Shown piece by piece: positions 23,562 through 31,886 of a stretch of 52,038 bases of DNA. The notes under the pieces are model-generated. The model had not been told where the DNA came from and ran no database searches. It saw nothing but the letters and a program-made list of their open reading frames with translations. Source of the DNA: Bacteroidales bacterium (GTDB taxonomy: Bacteria > Bacteroidota > Bacteroidia > Bacteroidales > P3); the NCBI GenBank assembly GCA_017429685.1, contig JAFROL010000045.1:1-52038 (forward strand). The letters run 5' to 3'. The position numbers and the translations under genes were made by a program. The stretch's first letter is position 1, and every line of letters begins with the position of its first letter.

Positions 23562-26531
23562 TTATAGGACTTCGATTTCGTCGACGAAGAGCCAGGCCTG
23601 CTCGCCGGCGCTGATGTGCCATTTGGGCAGCGGGCCGAAGTTGCGGGCGTGGATGCGGATGTAGCGTGCCGCGGTGGGGCTGCCTTTGACGACGAAGTTG
23701 TGGACGGTGCTGAGCTCCTGCCGCTCGAGGGTGGTGGGGAATTCGTGGTTGTCGATGCTGCCGAAGGGTTGCCAGTTGGCGTTGTCGGCCGACACTTCGA
23801 CCTCGATGCGCGTGGGGAAGAAGATCCACGACTTCATATTTTCAAGGCATTCGACGTCGACGGTGCTGACGATGCGCGTGTCGAGCAGGTCGACGACCAC
23901 CTGGCAGTCTTCCTGCCAGCCTTGCCATCCGCCGATGCGGTAGTTGCTGGTGCCGTGCAGGCGGTCGATGAGGCCTGTGGGCCCGTTTTCGCTGTATTGC
24001 GGTGCGGGCTGTGTGATGTAGGTGAGGGTGCGGTCGGTCTGGGTGCGCGTCAGACGGTGGGTGACGACGGCGCTGTAGCGGCCGCTGACGGTGTCGAGAG
24101 CGACGGCTTTGATGACGGCGTCGTCGGTGACGGTGACGGGGTCTATGTAGATGGTCGACAATTCGTTGGGTGTGGTTCCGTCGGTGGTGTAGAACACCTT
24201 GTTGCCGCTGATGATTTTCACTTGCCGCTCGCCGTCGAAGCTCTGCTGCCAGTCGTTGAAGACGGGTGCGATGGTGATTTGCTGGTTGCTGTCGATGCTG
24301 CTGGCGGGACGTGCGTCAGGGGTGGCGGCCCATTCCTTGTCGGGCTTGGAGCCCATCTCGAAGTCGAGTGTGCAGCCGTTATGTAGCTGTTCGGCAGTGA
24401 GGTAGGCCTTGTCGTAGGGGGCACCGTCGAAGCGCAGCGAGCGGACGTAGCAGTTGCAGGCGCTTTGGCCTTTGGCGTTGATTACGATGTCTTTGCCGTT
24501 GTGGAGGTGGATTGTGGCCTTGTCGAACAGCGGCGAGCCGACGACGTACTGGCCGCTGCCGGGACAGACGGGATAGAGGCCAAGGGCGCTCATCACGTAC
24601 CAGGCGCTCATCTGACCGCAGTCCTCGTTGCCGCACAGGCCGTCGGGCGTGTCGTGGTAGAGGTCGGTGCAGATTTGGCGCACCAGCTCGGCGGTCTTCC
24701 ATTGGCGGCCAAGGTAGGCGTAGAGGTAGGCGGCGTGGTGCGAGGGCTCGTTGCCGTGGGCGTACTGGCCGATGAGGCCGGTGATGTCGCTCTGGTCGCG
24801 TCCGCTAAGTTTGGAGCTGCCGCGGAAGAGGCTGTCGAGGAAGCGCTCGGCGCGTTCGGCGCCGCCAATCTCATTGATCCAGCCATCGACGTCGTGCGGC
24901 ACGTAGGTGCTGTACTGCCAGCTGTTGGCCTCGGTGTAGTGGTTGTTGACCTCGGTGGGGTCGAAGGGTGTGACGAAGGCTCCGTTGCGGCGGGCGTGCA
25001 TAAAGCCGTCGGTGTCCATAATGTTCTTCCACGACTGGCAGCGGCGCGTGTAGATGCGGCAGATGCTGTCGTTGCCGATGAGGCGCGCGTATTCGGCTAT
25101 GCACCAGTCGTCGTAGGCGTATTCGAGGGTCTTGCTGACCGACTCGTTCTCGTATTCGCTGCTGAGGAAGCCGTCGCGTGCGTACTCGGTGCGTCCCAGC
25201 ATAGGCAGGTTGCTGGTGGCAACCATTGCGTCGAGCAGCTCCTGACGGGTATTCTCGTCAAGGCTGTCGAGGACGCCGGTGCGCATTGCGTCGAGGATGA
25301 CGCTGACGGCGTGATAGCCTATCATACAGTGTGTTTCGTGGCTGGCCAGCTCCCACATCGTCAGCTCGCCGCTGTGGCGGTAGTGGTCGAGCATCGTGAG
25401 GACGAAGTCGCGGCTGCGCTCAGGCTCAACGATGTTGAGCAGCGGATGCAGGGCGCGGTAGGTGTCCCAGACCGAGAAGACGGTGTACTGGTCGCGTCCT
25501 TCGGCCTGCTGGATGGTGTAGATGTTGGTGTCGCGGTCTTTCATTGCCTGATAGCGTCCGTCGGCGTCGCTATAGAGGTAGGGCGATGTCATACAATGAT
25601 ATAGGGCGGTGTAGAAGTTGGCGCGGTCCTCGCGGCTGCCGCCTTCCACCTCGATTTGGCCGAGGGCTTTCTCCCACGTGGCGTGGGCCTCCTTCTTGGC
25701 CTGCTGGAAGGTGACGCCGTCGCTTTGGGCCAGGTTTTTGTAGGCTCCGTTCTTGTTGACGGACGAGATGCTGACGGTGAGTGTCGCCTCTTTTACGTTG
25801 TCGGGGAAGAAAACGACGGCCTTGAGGTCCTCGCCGCTGGCGGGTTTGCTGCTGTCGACGCGGTGGCCGTCCTTATAGATTGCGAACTCTTCGATTGGGC
25901 AGTCGGCTTTGATGGCGAAATAGAACTGCTGCTCGGGGTTCCAGGCCGCTGAGATGCGGTGTCCGGCGATGAGCGTTCCGTCGGAATCGTCGTAAATACC
26001 GATGCGCGAGTTGATAACCACATCGCGGTGCTTGAGGTCGATGACCACACCCTTGCGCCCGGCGTGTGGGAAAGTGTAGCGATGCAAGGCGTTGCGGTCG
26101 TGGACGGTGAGTTCGGCCATCACGCGGTTGCGGTCGAGGACGACACGGTAGTAGCCCGGCTCGGCCTTCTCGTTGCGGTGGCTGAACGACGACTTGTAGA
26201 AGCTGTAGTCCAAGCTGTCGGGCAGGTCGCCGTTTTCTTCGGTGAAGGGCATCAGCAGCAGGTCGCCGTAGTCGCTGCAGCCCGTGCCGCTGAGGTGGGT
26301 GTGGCTGAAGCCGTAGACAGTGTCGTCGCTGTAGTGGTAGCCGCTGCAGCCGTCCCATCCGTCGAGGCGCGTGTCGGGGCTGACCTGCACCATTCCGAAG
26401 GGCAGTATGGCTCCGGGGAAGGTGTGGCCGTGGGCGTCGGTGCCGACGAAGGGGTTTACGTAGGAAGTCAGCGTGTGCTGGCAGCCTGTGAGGCACAGCG
26501 CCGCGATGAGAAATGTGGTCAATTTGCGCAT
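23562..26531 (-). CDS. GH92 alpha-mannosidase, lipoprotein
   Basis: 989 aa from the Met at 26531 (the Met at 26543 is equally possible). Lipoprotein signal MRKLTTFLIAALCLTGC. The GH92 domain starts YVNPFVGTDAHGHTFPGA with LDGWDGCSGYHYSD, and includes ENSWQYSTYVPHDVDG, GNEPSHHAAYLY and GNEDCGQMSAWYVMSALG, the conserved active-site and calcium segments. GH92 enzymes are calcium-dependent exo-alpha-mannosidases acting on N-glycans or mannan. C-terminal parts: a chitobiase-like beta domain (YTTDGTTPNELSTIY) and a discoidin/F5-8 type C module (RIEVEVSADNANWQPFGSID ... YIRIHARNFGPLP). Upstream lie a tandem repeat and a REP-like element. Confidence 0.95.
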   Translation of the reverse strand: MRKLTTFLIAALCLTGCQHTLTSYVNPFVGTDAHGHTFPGAILPFGMVQVSPDTRLDGWDGCSGYHYSDDTVYGFSHTHLSGTGCSDYGDLLLMPFTEENGDLPDSLDYSFYKSSFSHRNEKAEPGYYRVVLDRNRVMAELTVHDRNALHRYTFPHAGRKGVVIDLKHRDVVINSRIGIYDDSDGTLIAGHRISAAWNPEQQFYFAIKADCPIEEFAIYKDGHRVDSSKPASGEDLKAVVFFPDNVKEATLTVSISSVNKNGAYKNLAQSDGVTFQQAKKEAHATWEKALGQIEVEGGSREDRANFYTALYHCMTSPYLYSDADGRYQAMKDRDTNIYTIQQAEGRDQYTVFSVWDTYRALHPLLNIVEPERSRDFVLTMLDHYRHSGELTMWELASHETHCMIGYHAVSVILDAMRTGVLDSLDENTRQELLDAMVATSNLPMLGRTEYARDGFLSSEYENESVSKTLEYAYDDWCIAEYARLIGNDSICRIYTRRCQSWKNIMDTDGFMHARRNGAFVTPFDPTEVNNHYTEANSWQYSTYVPHDVDGWINEIGGAERAERFLDSLFRGSSKLSGRDQSDITGLIGQYAHGNEPSHHAAYLYAYLGRQWKTAELVRQICTDLYHDTPDGLCGNEDCGQMSAWYVMSALGLYPVCPGSGQYVVGSPLFDKATIHLHNGKDIVINAKGQSACNCYVRSLRFDGAPYDKAYLTAEQLHNGCTLDFEMGSKPDKEWAATPDARPASSIDSNQQITIAPVFNDWQQSFDGERQVKIISGNKVFYTTDGTTPNELSTIYIDPVTVTDDAVIKAVALDTVSGRYSAVVTHRLTRTQTDRTLTYITQPAPQYSENGPTGLIDRLHGTSNYRIGGWQGWQEDCQVVVDLLDTRIVSTVDVECLENMKSWIFFPTRIEVEVSADNANWQPFGSIDNHEFPTTLERQELSTVHNFVVKGSPTAARYIRIHARNFGPLPKWHISAGEQAWLFVDEIEVL

Positions 26532-26560
26532 AATGTTGTTCATTTGTATTAATTGATGTC

Positions 26561-26652
26561 GCGTGTCTCCGACACGCATAATTGCTGGTGGTTTTACCCC
26601 AGACTGCGCTCCGCTTGTCTGGGGTTATTAAGATTCAGTCTCTCCGAGACTG
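26561..26652. repeat. REP-like element with three hairpins
   Basis: GCGTGTC-TCC-GACACGC (26561-26577), ACCCCAGAC/GTCTGGGGT around an inner GCG-CTC-CGC (26596-26625), and CAGTCTC-TCC-GAGACTG (26636-26652). The same architecture, reversed, is found at 38826-38929. Confidence 0.8.
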
Positions 26653-26660
26653 TGGGAAGA

Positions 26661-26780
26661 CAATCATCTTGCAGTACATTTGAAAATCAATCCTCTTGCA
26701 GTACTTTCGAAAAACAATCCTCTAATAATACATTTGAAAACCAATCTTCTTACAGTACATTCTAAAACCAATCCTTTTAC
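26661..26780. repeat. 27-bp degenerate tandem repeat, about 4.5 units
   Basis: Units start at 26661, 26688, 26715, 26742 and 26769, each beginning CAATCNTCTTNCAGTACAT or a variant and ending GAAAA. Lies between the ROK gene stop (26793) and the REP-like element, in the gap before the GH92 gene. Confidence 0.9.
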
Positions 26781-26792
26781 AAAAAAGAGCTT

Positions 26793-27713
26793 TTATTTTT
26801 TCATTTTGATGAGTGCGGCGGCGCCGAGGATGGCCACTTCGTTGGCTTTGAGCTGCGACATACGGATCTGGCAGCTGCCAGCGAATATGTTGAGGATGTA
26901 GCGGTCGAAGGCTGCCTGGAGGGGTTTGAGCAGGGGCTCGCCGACCTTGGTGGGGCCGCCCATCAGGAAGATAGCCTGCGGTGCCGAGAAGTTGACGGCG
27001 TTGGCCATAGCCAGGCCCAGCTGGTCGGCAACGGTCTCCCAGGTTTTGAGGGCTATGGGGTCGCCCTGGTTGGCGAGGTCGCCGATGGCTTTGCTGTCGA
27101 TGTCGGCAGTGACGGGTGTGCCTTTCAGCTCGAAATAGGTCTGCACGATGCCGCGTGCCGAGGTGTAGGTTTCGAGGCATCCGCGTCGTCCGCAGGTGCA
27201 CTGGCGCCCGTTGGGAATCAGGATGCTGTGGCCCAGCTCGCCGGCGGCTCCGGTGCTGCCGTGGACCAGCTTGCCGTCGATGACGATGCCGCTGCCCACG
27301 CCGGTGCCGAGGGTGAACATAATGAAGTTGTCGAGGTCTTTGGCACCGCCGTAGACCATTTCGCCGTAGGCTGCGGCGTTGGCGTCGTTGCTGAGCACCA
27401 CGGGGACGTTGATGTACTTGTGCATCTCCTGCTCGAAGTTGAGCACACCCTTGATGGTCAGATTGGGGGCGTTGTCGACGCATCCAGTGTAGAAGTTGCC
27501 GTTGGGGGCGCCGATGCCGATGCCTTCGATGGTGTCGACGTTGCAGTCCTTCATCATTTTGTCGATGCAGGCCGCGATGTCGCGGATGTATGGTTCGAAG
27601 TCGATGTAGGCGTTGGTGGGGATGTTGCTGCGTGTGACGATGGTGCCGTCGTTGCGGACCAGACCCATATCGGTGTTGGTGCCGCCAATGTCGATGCCGA
27701 TGGAATAAGTCAT
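26793..27713 (-). CDS. ROK family sugar kinase (glucokinase-like)
   Basis: 306 aa. ROK signature: ATP loop IGIDIGGTNTDMGLV at 5-19, catalytic Asp in LSNDANAAAYGE, TLGTGVGSGI, GAAGELGHS, and the zinc motif CTCGRRGCLE. ROK kinases phosphorylate glucose, mannose or N-acetyl sugars in the cytosol. The position before the GH92 mannosidase suggests mannose or a related glycan sugar, but glucokinase activity is also common. Its entire 59-bp spacer from the upstream gene is an AACCTTTAAACTTT-type repeat. Confidence 0.93.
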   Translation of the reverse strand: MTYSIGIDIGGTNTDMGLVRNDGTIVTRSNIPTNAYIDFEPYIRDIAACIDKMMKDCNVDTIEGIGIGAPNGNFYTGCVDNAPNLTIKGVLNFEQEMHKYINVPVVLSNDANAAAYGEMVYGGAKDLDNFIMFTLGTGVGSGIVIDGKLVHGSTGAAGELGHSILIPNGRQCTCGRRGCLETYTSARGIVQTYFELKGTPVTADIDSKAIGDLANQGDPIALKTWETVADQLGLAMANAVNFSAPQAIFLMGGPTKVGEPLLKPLQAAFDRYILNIFAGSCQIRMSQLKANEVAILGAAALIKMKK

Positions 27714-27720
27714 AATGTTA

Positions 27721-27770
27721 TAAAGTTTAAAGTTTAAAGGTTAAAGGTTAAAGTTTAAGGGTTAAAGGGT
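27721..27770 (-). repeat. AACTTTAA/AACCTTTAA leader repeat of the ROK gene
   Basis: Seven short units reading AACCCTTTAACCTTTAAACT-like on the sense strand fill the spacer between the T9SS cargo gene stop and the ROK start codon. Confidence 0.85.
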
Positions 27771-27772
27771 TA

Positions 27773-28999
27773 TTAATGGACGATAAGATTGTGTGCTTTT
27801 ATGCCGTCGATGGTGGCGATGTAGATGCCTTTGGGCAGGGCGCTGATGTCGACGGGTTCGCCTTGTATGCACTGTCGGCAGAGAAGGATGCGTCCCTGCA
27901 GGTCGGTGAGCTCGAGCAGTCCGCTGGCTTCGACGGTGATGGTCGTCGTGGCGGGGTTGGGGTAGATTATTGGTGTGCCACTGTTGACGTCGCTGTTGCC
28001 GATGCCGACGGTCTGCGAGGGGTCGGTGGCGAATTTGAGCGTGTAGGTCTTGGTTGTCGTTCCGTCTTCGGCGGTGACGACGATGGTGGCGAGAGCCACG
28101 GTGTCGCCGCGGTATTCGATGGTGGTTTCGGCTGTGGCGTCGGCAGCTTCGGTTGTTGCGGCGATGCGGTCGGCGGTGACCTGGCTGATGTCGTCGACAA
28201 GGATGCCGTAGAAGAAGGTGCCTTTGTCGAAGCCTTCGACTGTGGCGCCATTGTAGCTGAGGTTGGTCAGCCAGGCGCTGTAGATGAACTCGATGTCGTC
28301 GATAGAGAGCGAGTCGTCTTTGGCGCCCGAGCCGGGGACGTTGTTGGTGGTCATATTGACGAGGATGTAGGCGGCCTCGCTATTGCCGTCGTAGACGAAT
28401 GGCACCTTGAGCTGCTGCCAGCTGACTTGCGATGCCGACGAAGAGGTGCGGGTGGTCTGCGCCACAGCGCGGCCTTTGTATTTCGAGGCGTCGCCGACGT
28501 GGTTAGGTGCGCGGAAGTCGTTGTCGCCGTGGATGATGGCTTCGACCTGAGCCACCGAGCTGCCGCTGGCGGCATAGAAACTGACCCATACGTACATCGA
28601 GTCGGGTGTGGCGGTGAACGGCCGGCAGTGGTCGCTGTTGCTGCGCTGTGTGTAGTTGTAGTTTTCCTCGCTCGCGGCCGACATCGAGCCGGCGTGGATG
28701 CGCCCTGTGGTCATATTGCCGTTGGCCTTGATGCCGATGATGGATTTTGTGTAGATGGTCAGGTAGTAGTTGCCAGTGCCGCCGGGGCGGTGTCCGCTGC
28801 GACGATAGTGGTGGTTGTCCGAGGCCAGCGAGGCGTAGCTGCCGTCGCTGCTTTCGAAGGTGTTCCAGTGGGTCGGTTCCTTGTCGTAGCCACCGTCCCA
28901 TTGCTCGAAGCCGGCGTTGGGCAGCTGGAAAGTGGATTGAGCCAACGAGAGAGAGATGGAGGCAGCGAAAGCTGCGAGTAGTGAAATGAGTCTTTTCAT
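27773..28999 (-). CDS. Secreted protein with T9SS type A sorting domain
   Basis: 408 aa. Signal peptide ending SLSLAQS. The N-terminal half (FQLPNAGFEQWDG, then a jelly-roll-like region with SMYVWVSFYAASGSSVAQVEA and DSLSIDDIEFIYS) resembles PCMD-type putative carbohydrate-binding domains. The last 80 residues are a type A T9SS signal: IIYPNPATTTITVEA, TDLQGRIL, LPKGIYIATI, ending LIVH. It is exported by the T9SS whose PorP/PorE-like parts lie at 4.4-7.9 kb. Its start overlaps the ispE stop by ATGA. Confidence 0.85.
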   Translation of the reverse strand: MKRLISLLAAFAASISLSLAQSTFQLPNAGFEQWDGGYDKEPTHWNTFESSDGSYASLASDNHHYRRSGHRPGGTGNYYLTIYTKSIIGIKANGNMTTGRIHAGSMSAASEENYNYTQRSNSDHCRPFTATPDSMYVWVSFYAASGSSVAQVEAIIHGDNDFRAPNHVGDASKYKGRAVAQTTRTSSSASQVSWQQLKVPFVYDGNSEAAYILVNMTTNNVPGSGAKDDSLSIDDIEFIYSAWLTNLSYNGATVEGFDKGTFFYGILVDDISQVTADRIAATTEAADATAETTIEYRGDTVALATIVVTAEDGTTTKTYTLKFATDPSQTVGIGNSDVNSGTPIIYPNPATTTITVEASGLLELTDLQGRILLCRQCIQGEPVDISALPKGIYIATIDGIKAHNLIVH

Positions 29000-29841
29000 A
29001 ATTTGTAAATATAAGTGTTGCCGTATTTTTCGAAATGATTTTCAAGTGAATATTCAATGCCCGAATAAGAAGGGAAAATGCCGTAGACCGTAGCGCCCGA
29101 GCCGCTCATCGAGGCATAGAGAGCCCCTTGGTCATAGAGTTGGCGTTTTATGGTTTCCAGCCTAGGATGGTGAGCGAAGACGTTTGGTTCGAAATCGTTC
29201 ACGATGAGGTTTTTCCATTCGCTGATGGGTCGCTTGACGGCGTCGCGGAGGTCAATTCCCTGCGGGTTGTTTTGCATATTGCGCGGAGTTATGCCCCTGT
29301 AGGCTTCGGCGGTCGACACGGCTTCGTCGGGTTTGACAAGCAGGATGGTGTAGCCATCCAAGGGGTTCGAGTCGAGCAGCTCCAGTTGGTCGCCGATGCC
29401 GGTGGCGTAGGCCGCTTTGTTGTCGATGAAGAAGGCACTGTCGGCTCCGAGTTTGGCGCAAAGTGCCTTCAACTGGGCTTTGTCGAACCCGAGGTCGAAG
29501 AGGTCGTTAAGCATACGCAGGGTGAAGGCAGCGTCGCTGCTGCCGCCACCGAGTCCAGCACCGAAAGGTATCTCTTTGTCCAGGTGTATTTCGACATCGG
29601 GGAGCCGAGTGCCGCACACCTTTCGCATCAGTTTGAAGGCGTTGACGGTGATGTTGTCGTCGGGGCTGCATCCTACATCGATGCCAGTCTGCCTGAAGCT
29701 GAAGTGAGTGGAAGGGTTGATCTCCAGTCGGTCGTGGAGCGGGACGGGGATGAATAGGGTTTCGAGGTCGTGATAGCCATCGTTGCGCCTCCGGACGACA
29801 TAGAGACCAAGGTTTATCTTGCAGTTTGGATGTTCAATCAT
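28996..29841 (-). CDS. ispE: 4-(cytidine 5'-diphospho)-2-C-methyl-D-erythritol kinase
   Basis: 281 aa GHMP kinase of the MEP isoprenoid pathway, phosphorylating CDP-methylerythritol in the cytosol. Landmarks: N-terminal CKINLGLYVVRRRNDGYHDL, the ATP-binding PFGAGLGGGSSDAA, and C-terminal YASMSGSGATVYGIF. It sits between PhoH and the T9SS cargo gene, overlapping the latter by 4 bp. Confidence 0.97.
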   Translation of the reverse strand: MIEHPNCKINLGLYVVRRRNDGYHDLETLFIPVPLHDRLEINPSTHFSFRQTGIDVGCSPDDNITVNAFKLMRKVCGTRLPDVEIHLDKEIPFGAGLGGGSSDAAFTLRMLNDLFDLGFDKAQLKALCAKLGADSAFFIDNKAAYATGIGDQLELLDSNPLDGYTILLVKPDEAVSTAEAYRGITPRNMQNNPQGIDLRDAVKRPISEWKNLIVNDFEPNVFAHHPRLETIKRQLYDQGALYASMSGSGATVYGIFPSYSGIEYSLENHFEKYGNTYIYKL

Positions 29842-29846
29842 ATTTT

Positions 29847-29878
29847 GTTATTGCGTTATTGCGTTAGTGTGTTATTGC
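29847..29878 (-). repeat. Octamer array upstream of ispE
   Basis: GTTATTGC, GTTATTGC, GTTAGTGT, GTTATTGC in 7931-type phase, starting five bases from the ispE start codon and filling most of the 58-bp PhoH-ispE spacer. Confidence 0.93.
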
Positions 29879-29899
29879 GTTTGTGGCTACCGCGTCAGC

Positions 29900-30868
29900 C
29901 TAGTTCTCCGTTTTCACATCTCCGTTCTCCTTTTCGTAGGCTTTGATGATTCGTGTTACGAGACGGTGGCGGATGACGTCGCTGTTGTCGAGCTGGATGA
30001 CGGAAATGCCGTCGATGTCTTTCAGTATCTGTGTGGCCTGTACCAGTCCCGACTGCTGGTTGCGCGGCAGGTCGATCTGTGTGATGTCGCCGGTGATGAT
30101 GAATTTGGCATTGCGTCCCATACGGGTGAGGAACATCTTGAGCTGTGCGGTAGTGGCGTTCTGCGCCTCGTCGAGGATGACGAAGGCATTGTCGAGCGTA
30201 CGTCCGCGCATAAAGGCCAGGGGTGCGATTTCGATGGTGTTGTCTTCCCAGTAGGAGAGGAGCTTCTGCTGCGGAATCATATCGCGCAGGGCGTCATAGA
30301 GCGGCTGCAGATAGGGGTCGAGCTTGTCGCGCAGGTCGCCGGGGAGGAAGCCGAGGTTTTCGCCTGCCTCGACGGCTGGGCGGGTGAGGATGATGCGGCG
30401 TATCTCTTTGTTCTTCAGCGCGCGGACGGCAAGTGCGACGGCGGTGTAGGTTTTTCCTGTACCGGCAGGGCCAATGGCAAAGACCATATCGTTGTTTTTT
30501 ACGGCTTCGACCAGGCGTTGCTGGTTGGGGGTGCGTGCCTTGATGAGCAGTCCGTTGCGGCCGTGGACAAGGATTTCGTCGCTCTGCTCGGTGTCGGGAC
30601 CTCCGCCGTTTTCCATAATCTGCATTATGGCGTTTTCATTGATGCGTCCGAATTTCTCGTAATAGGTCATCATAGCGCCAAGTTTGTCTTCGAACAGGGC
30701 TATGTCGTCGGTGGCACCAATTACTTTCAGCATTTCGCCACGCACAATAAGTTTGAGTTTAGGGAAAAGCAGCCTGACGAAGTCGAGCATCTTGTCGTTG
30801 GTGCCCCAAAAACGCGTATAGTCAATGTCTTCAAGCGATATAATCTTCTCTATTCCTTTGTCATCCAT
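29900..30868 (-). CDS. PhoH family ATPase
   Basis: 322 aa, the usual PhoH-like length. Walker A GPAGTGKTYTAVALAV and Walker B FVILDEAQNATTAQLKMFLTR with ITGDITQIDLP are clear, as is LTRPAVEAGENLGFLPGDL. PhoH proteins are cytosolic helicase-like ATPases linked to ribosome maturation and RNA metabolism. Transcribed from its own promoter (30895-30927) with ispE downstream. Confidence 0.95.
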   Translation of the reverse strand: MDDKGIEKIISLEDIDYTRFWGTNDKMLDFVRLLFPKLKLIVRGEMLKVIGATDDIALFEDKLGAMMTYYEKFGRINENAIMQIMENGGGPDTEQSDEILVHGRNGLLIKARTPNQQRLVEAVKNNDMVFAIGPAGTGKTYTAVALAVRALKNKEIRRIILTRPAVEAGENLGFLPGDLRDKLDPYLQPLYDALRDMIPQQKLLSYWEDNTIEIAPLAFMRGRTLDNAFVILDEAQNATTAQLKMFLTRMGRNAKFIITGDITQIDLPRNQQSGLVQATQILKDIDGISVIQLDNSDVIRHRLVTRIIKAYEKENGDVKTEN

Positions 30869-30894
30869 AATAATGTATACATATTTTCAGATTG

Positions 30895-30927
30895 CAAATA
30901 TACGCATATTATTTTAAATGTGACAAA
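30895..30927 (-). promoter_or_regulatory. Promoter of the PhoH gene
   Basis: Minus-strand -33 TTTG (30924-30927), 21-bp spacer, -7 TATATTTG (30895-30902), followed by CA. About 27 bp from the start codon. Confidence 0.7.
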
Positions 30928-31006
30928 ACAAAGCTGTCCAATCGTGAAAAAACGCGATAAGGAATCTTGTGATACACTGTGGTACAATCCTTTTGGCGTG
31001 TTGGCG

Positions 31007-31687
31007 TCAAAGGATGTCCTTCATCGTGAAGATGCCTTTTTTGCCGGCCAGGAATTCGGCGGCGAGGATGGCTCCCTGCGCCAGCCCCTCGCGGCTGTGG
31101 GCCTCGTGGGTCAGGGTGATGGTGTCGATGGGGCTGTCGTAGCGGACGGTGTGGGTGCCGGGCACTTCGCCTTCGCGGATCGAGGTGATGGGTATGTCGT
31201 CGGCGCGCCGGCCGCTGTTTTCCGTTATCTGCTGCTGCAGCGTGATTGCGGTGCCACTGGGGGCGTCGAGTTTGTGGATGTGGTGTGTCTCGGTGATGTC
31301 GACGCTGTATTCGCTGTGGGCGCGCATCAGTTGAGCCAGCCGTTCGTTGAGGGCGAACATAATGTTCATTCCGATACTGAAATTGGTGGCTGTCAGCATT
31401 GCGCCGTTCTGTTTGCGGCACAGGTCGGCCAGTTCGTCGTAGGCGCTGTACCAGCCTGTGGTTCCGCACACGATGGGCGTGCCGAGCTCGATGCAGCGGC
31501 GTATGTTGCCGGCAGCGACGGCAGGTTGCGAAAACTCGATGGCGACATCGGCCTGGCGGACCAATTCGCTTTTGGCTTCGAATTCGGCAGGGTTGTCGAC
31601 GGTGCAGACAATCGTGTGTCCGCGGCGCAGGGCGGCGCTTTCGACAGCGTGGCCCATTTTGCCATATCCTATAATTGCGATTTTCAT
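31007..31687 (-). CDS. dapB: 4-hydroxy-tetrahydrodipicolinate reductase
   Basis: 226 aa from MKIAIIGYGKMG at 31687; the frame extends 23 codons further up, but that part overlaps the leader and promoter. NAD(P)H-binding GYGKMG, FSQPAV, CGTTGWY, NFSIGMNIMF and the catalytic ETHHIHKLDAPSGTA identify DapB, which makes tetrahydrodipicolinate for lysine and meso-diaminopimelate synthesis. The protein is at the short end of the family, as in other Bacteroidota. Confidence 0.96.
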   Translation of the reverse strand: MKIAIIGYGKMGHAVESAALRRGHTIVCTVDNPAEFEAKSELVRQADVAIEFSQPAVAAGNIRRCIELGTPIVCGTTGWYSAYDELADLCRKQNGAMLTATNFSIGMNIMFALNERLAQLMRAHSEYSVDITETHHIHKLDAPSGTAITLQQQITENSGRRADDIPITSIREGEVPGTHTVRYDSPIDTITLTHEAHSREGLAQGAILAAEFLAGKKGIFTMKDIL

Positions 31688-31781
31688 TTTGTTTTTGTAT
31701 TGATATGTTGGGTGTTGGTATGCTTGGTGCGCAGACGGTAGGGGCTGCGGACGCAAACATTATTTCGTATTTAACAGGGTG

Positions 31782-31812
31782 CAAAATTACACGTTTTTCT
31801 TTTTATGGCAAA
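31782..31812 (-). promoter_or_regulatory. Promoter of dapB
   Basis: Minus-strand TTTG at 31809-31812, exactly 19 bp, then TAATTTTG at 31782-31789. Lies seven bases from the divergent fba -33 box. Confidence 0.8.
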
Positions 31813-31818
31813 AAAAAT

Positions 31819-31849
31819 TTTGCCGTGTCAAACAATATTTGTATTTTTG
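31819..31849 (+). promoter_or_regulatory. Promoter of fba
   Basis: TTTG at 31819-31822, a 19-bp spacer and TATTTTTG at 31842-31849, followed by CA: a full consensus match 38 bp before the ATG. Confidence 0.88.
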
Positions 31850-31886
31850 CAAATTCAAAACAATTAGAAATTAACAACAAAATATT

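Noticed and set aside
26553-26765. 70-codon plus ORF through the REP-like element and 27-bp repeats
   Set aside because: It is made entirely of repeat DNA, and its repeated peptide simply reflects the 27-bp period.
29819-31741. 640-codon plus-strand ORF opposite phoH and dapB
   Set aside because: It spans two well-identified minus-strand genes and their promoters and has no recognisable motif.
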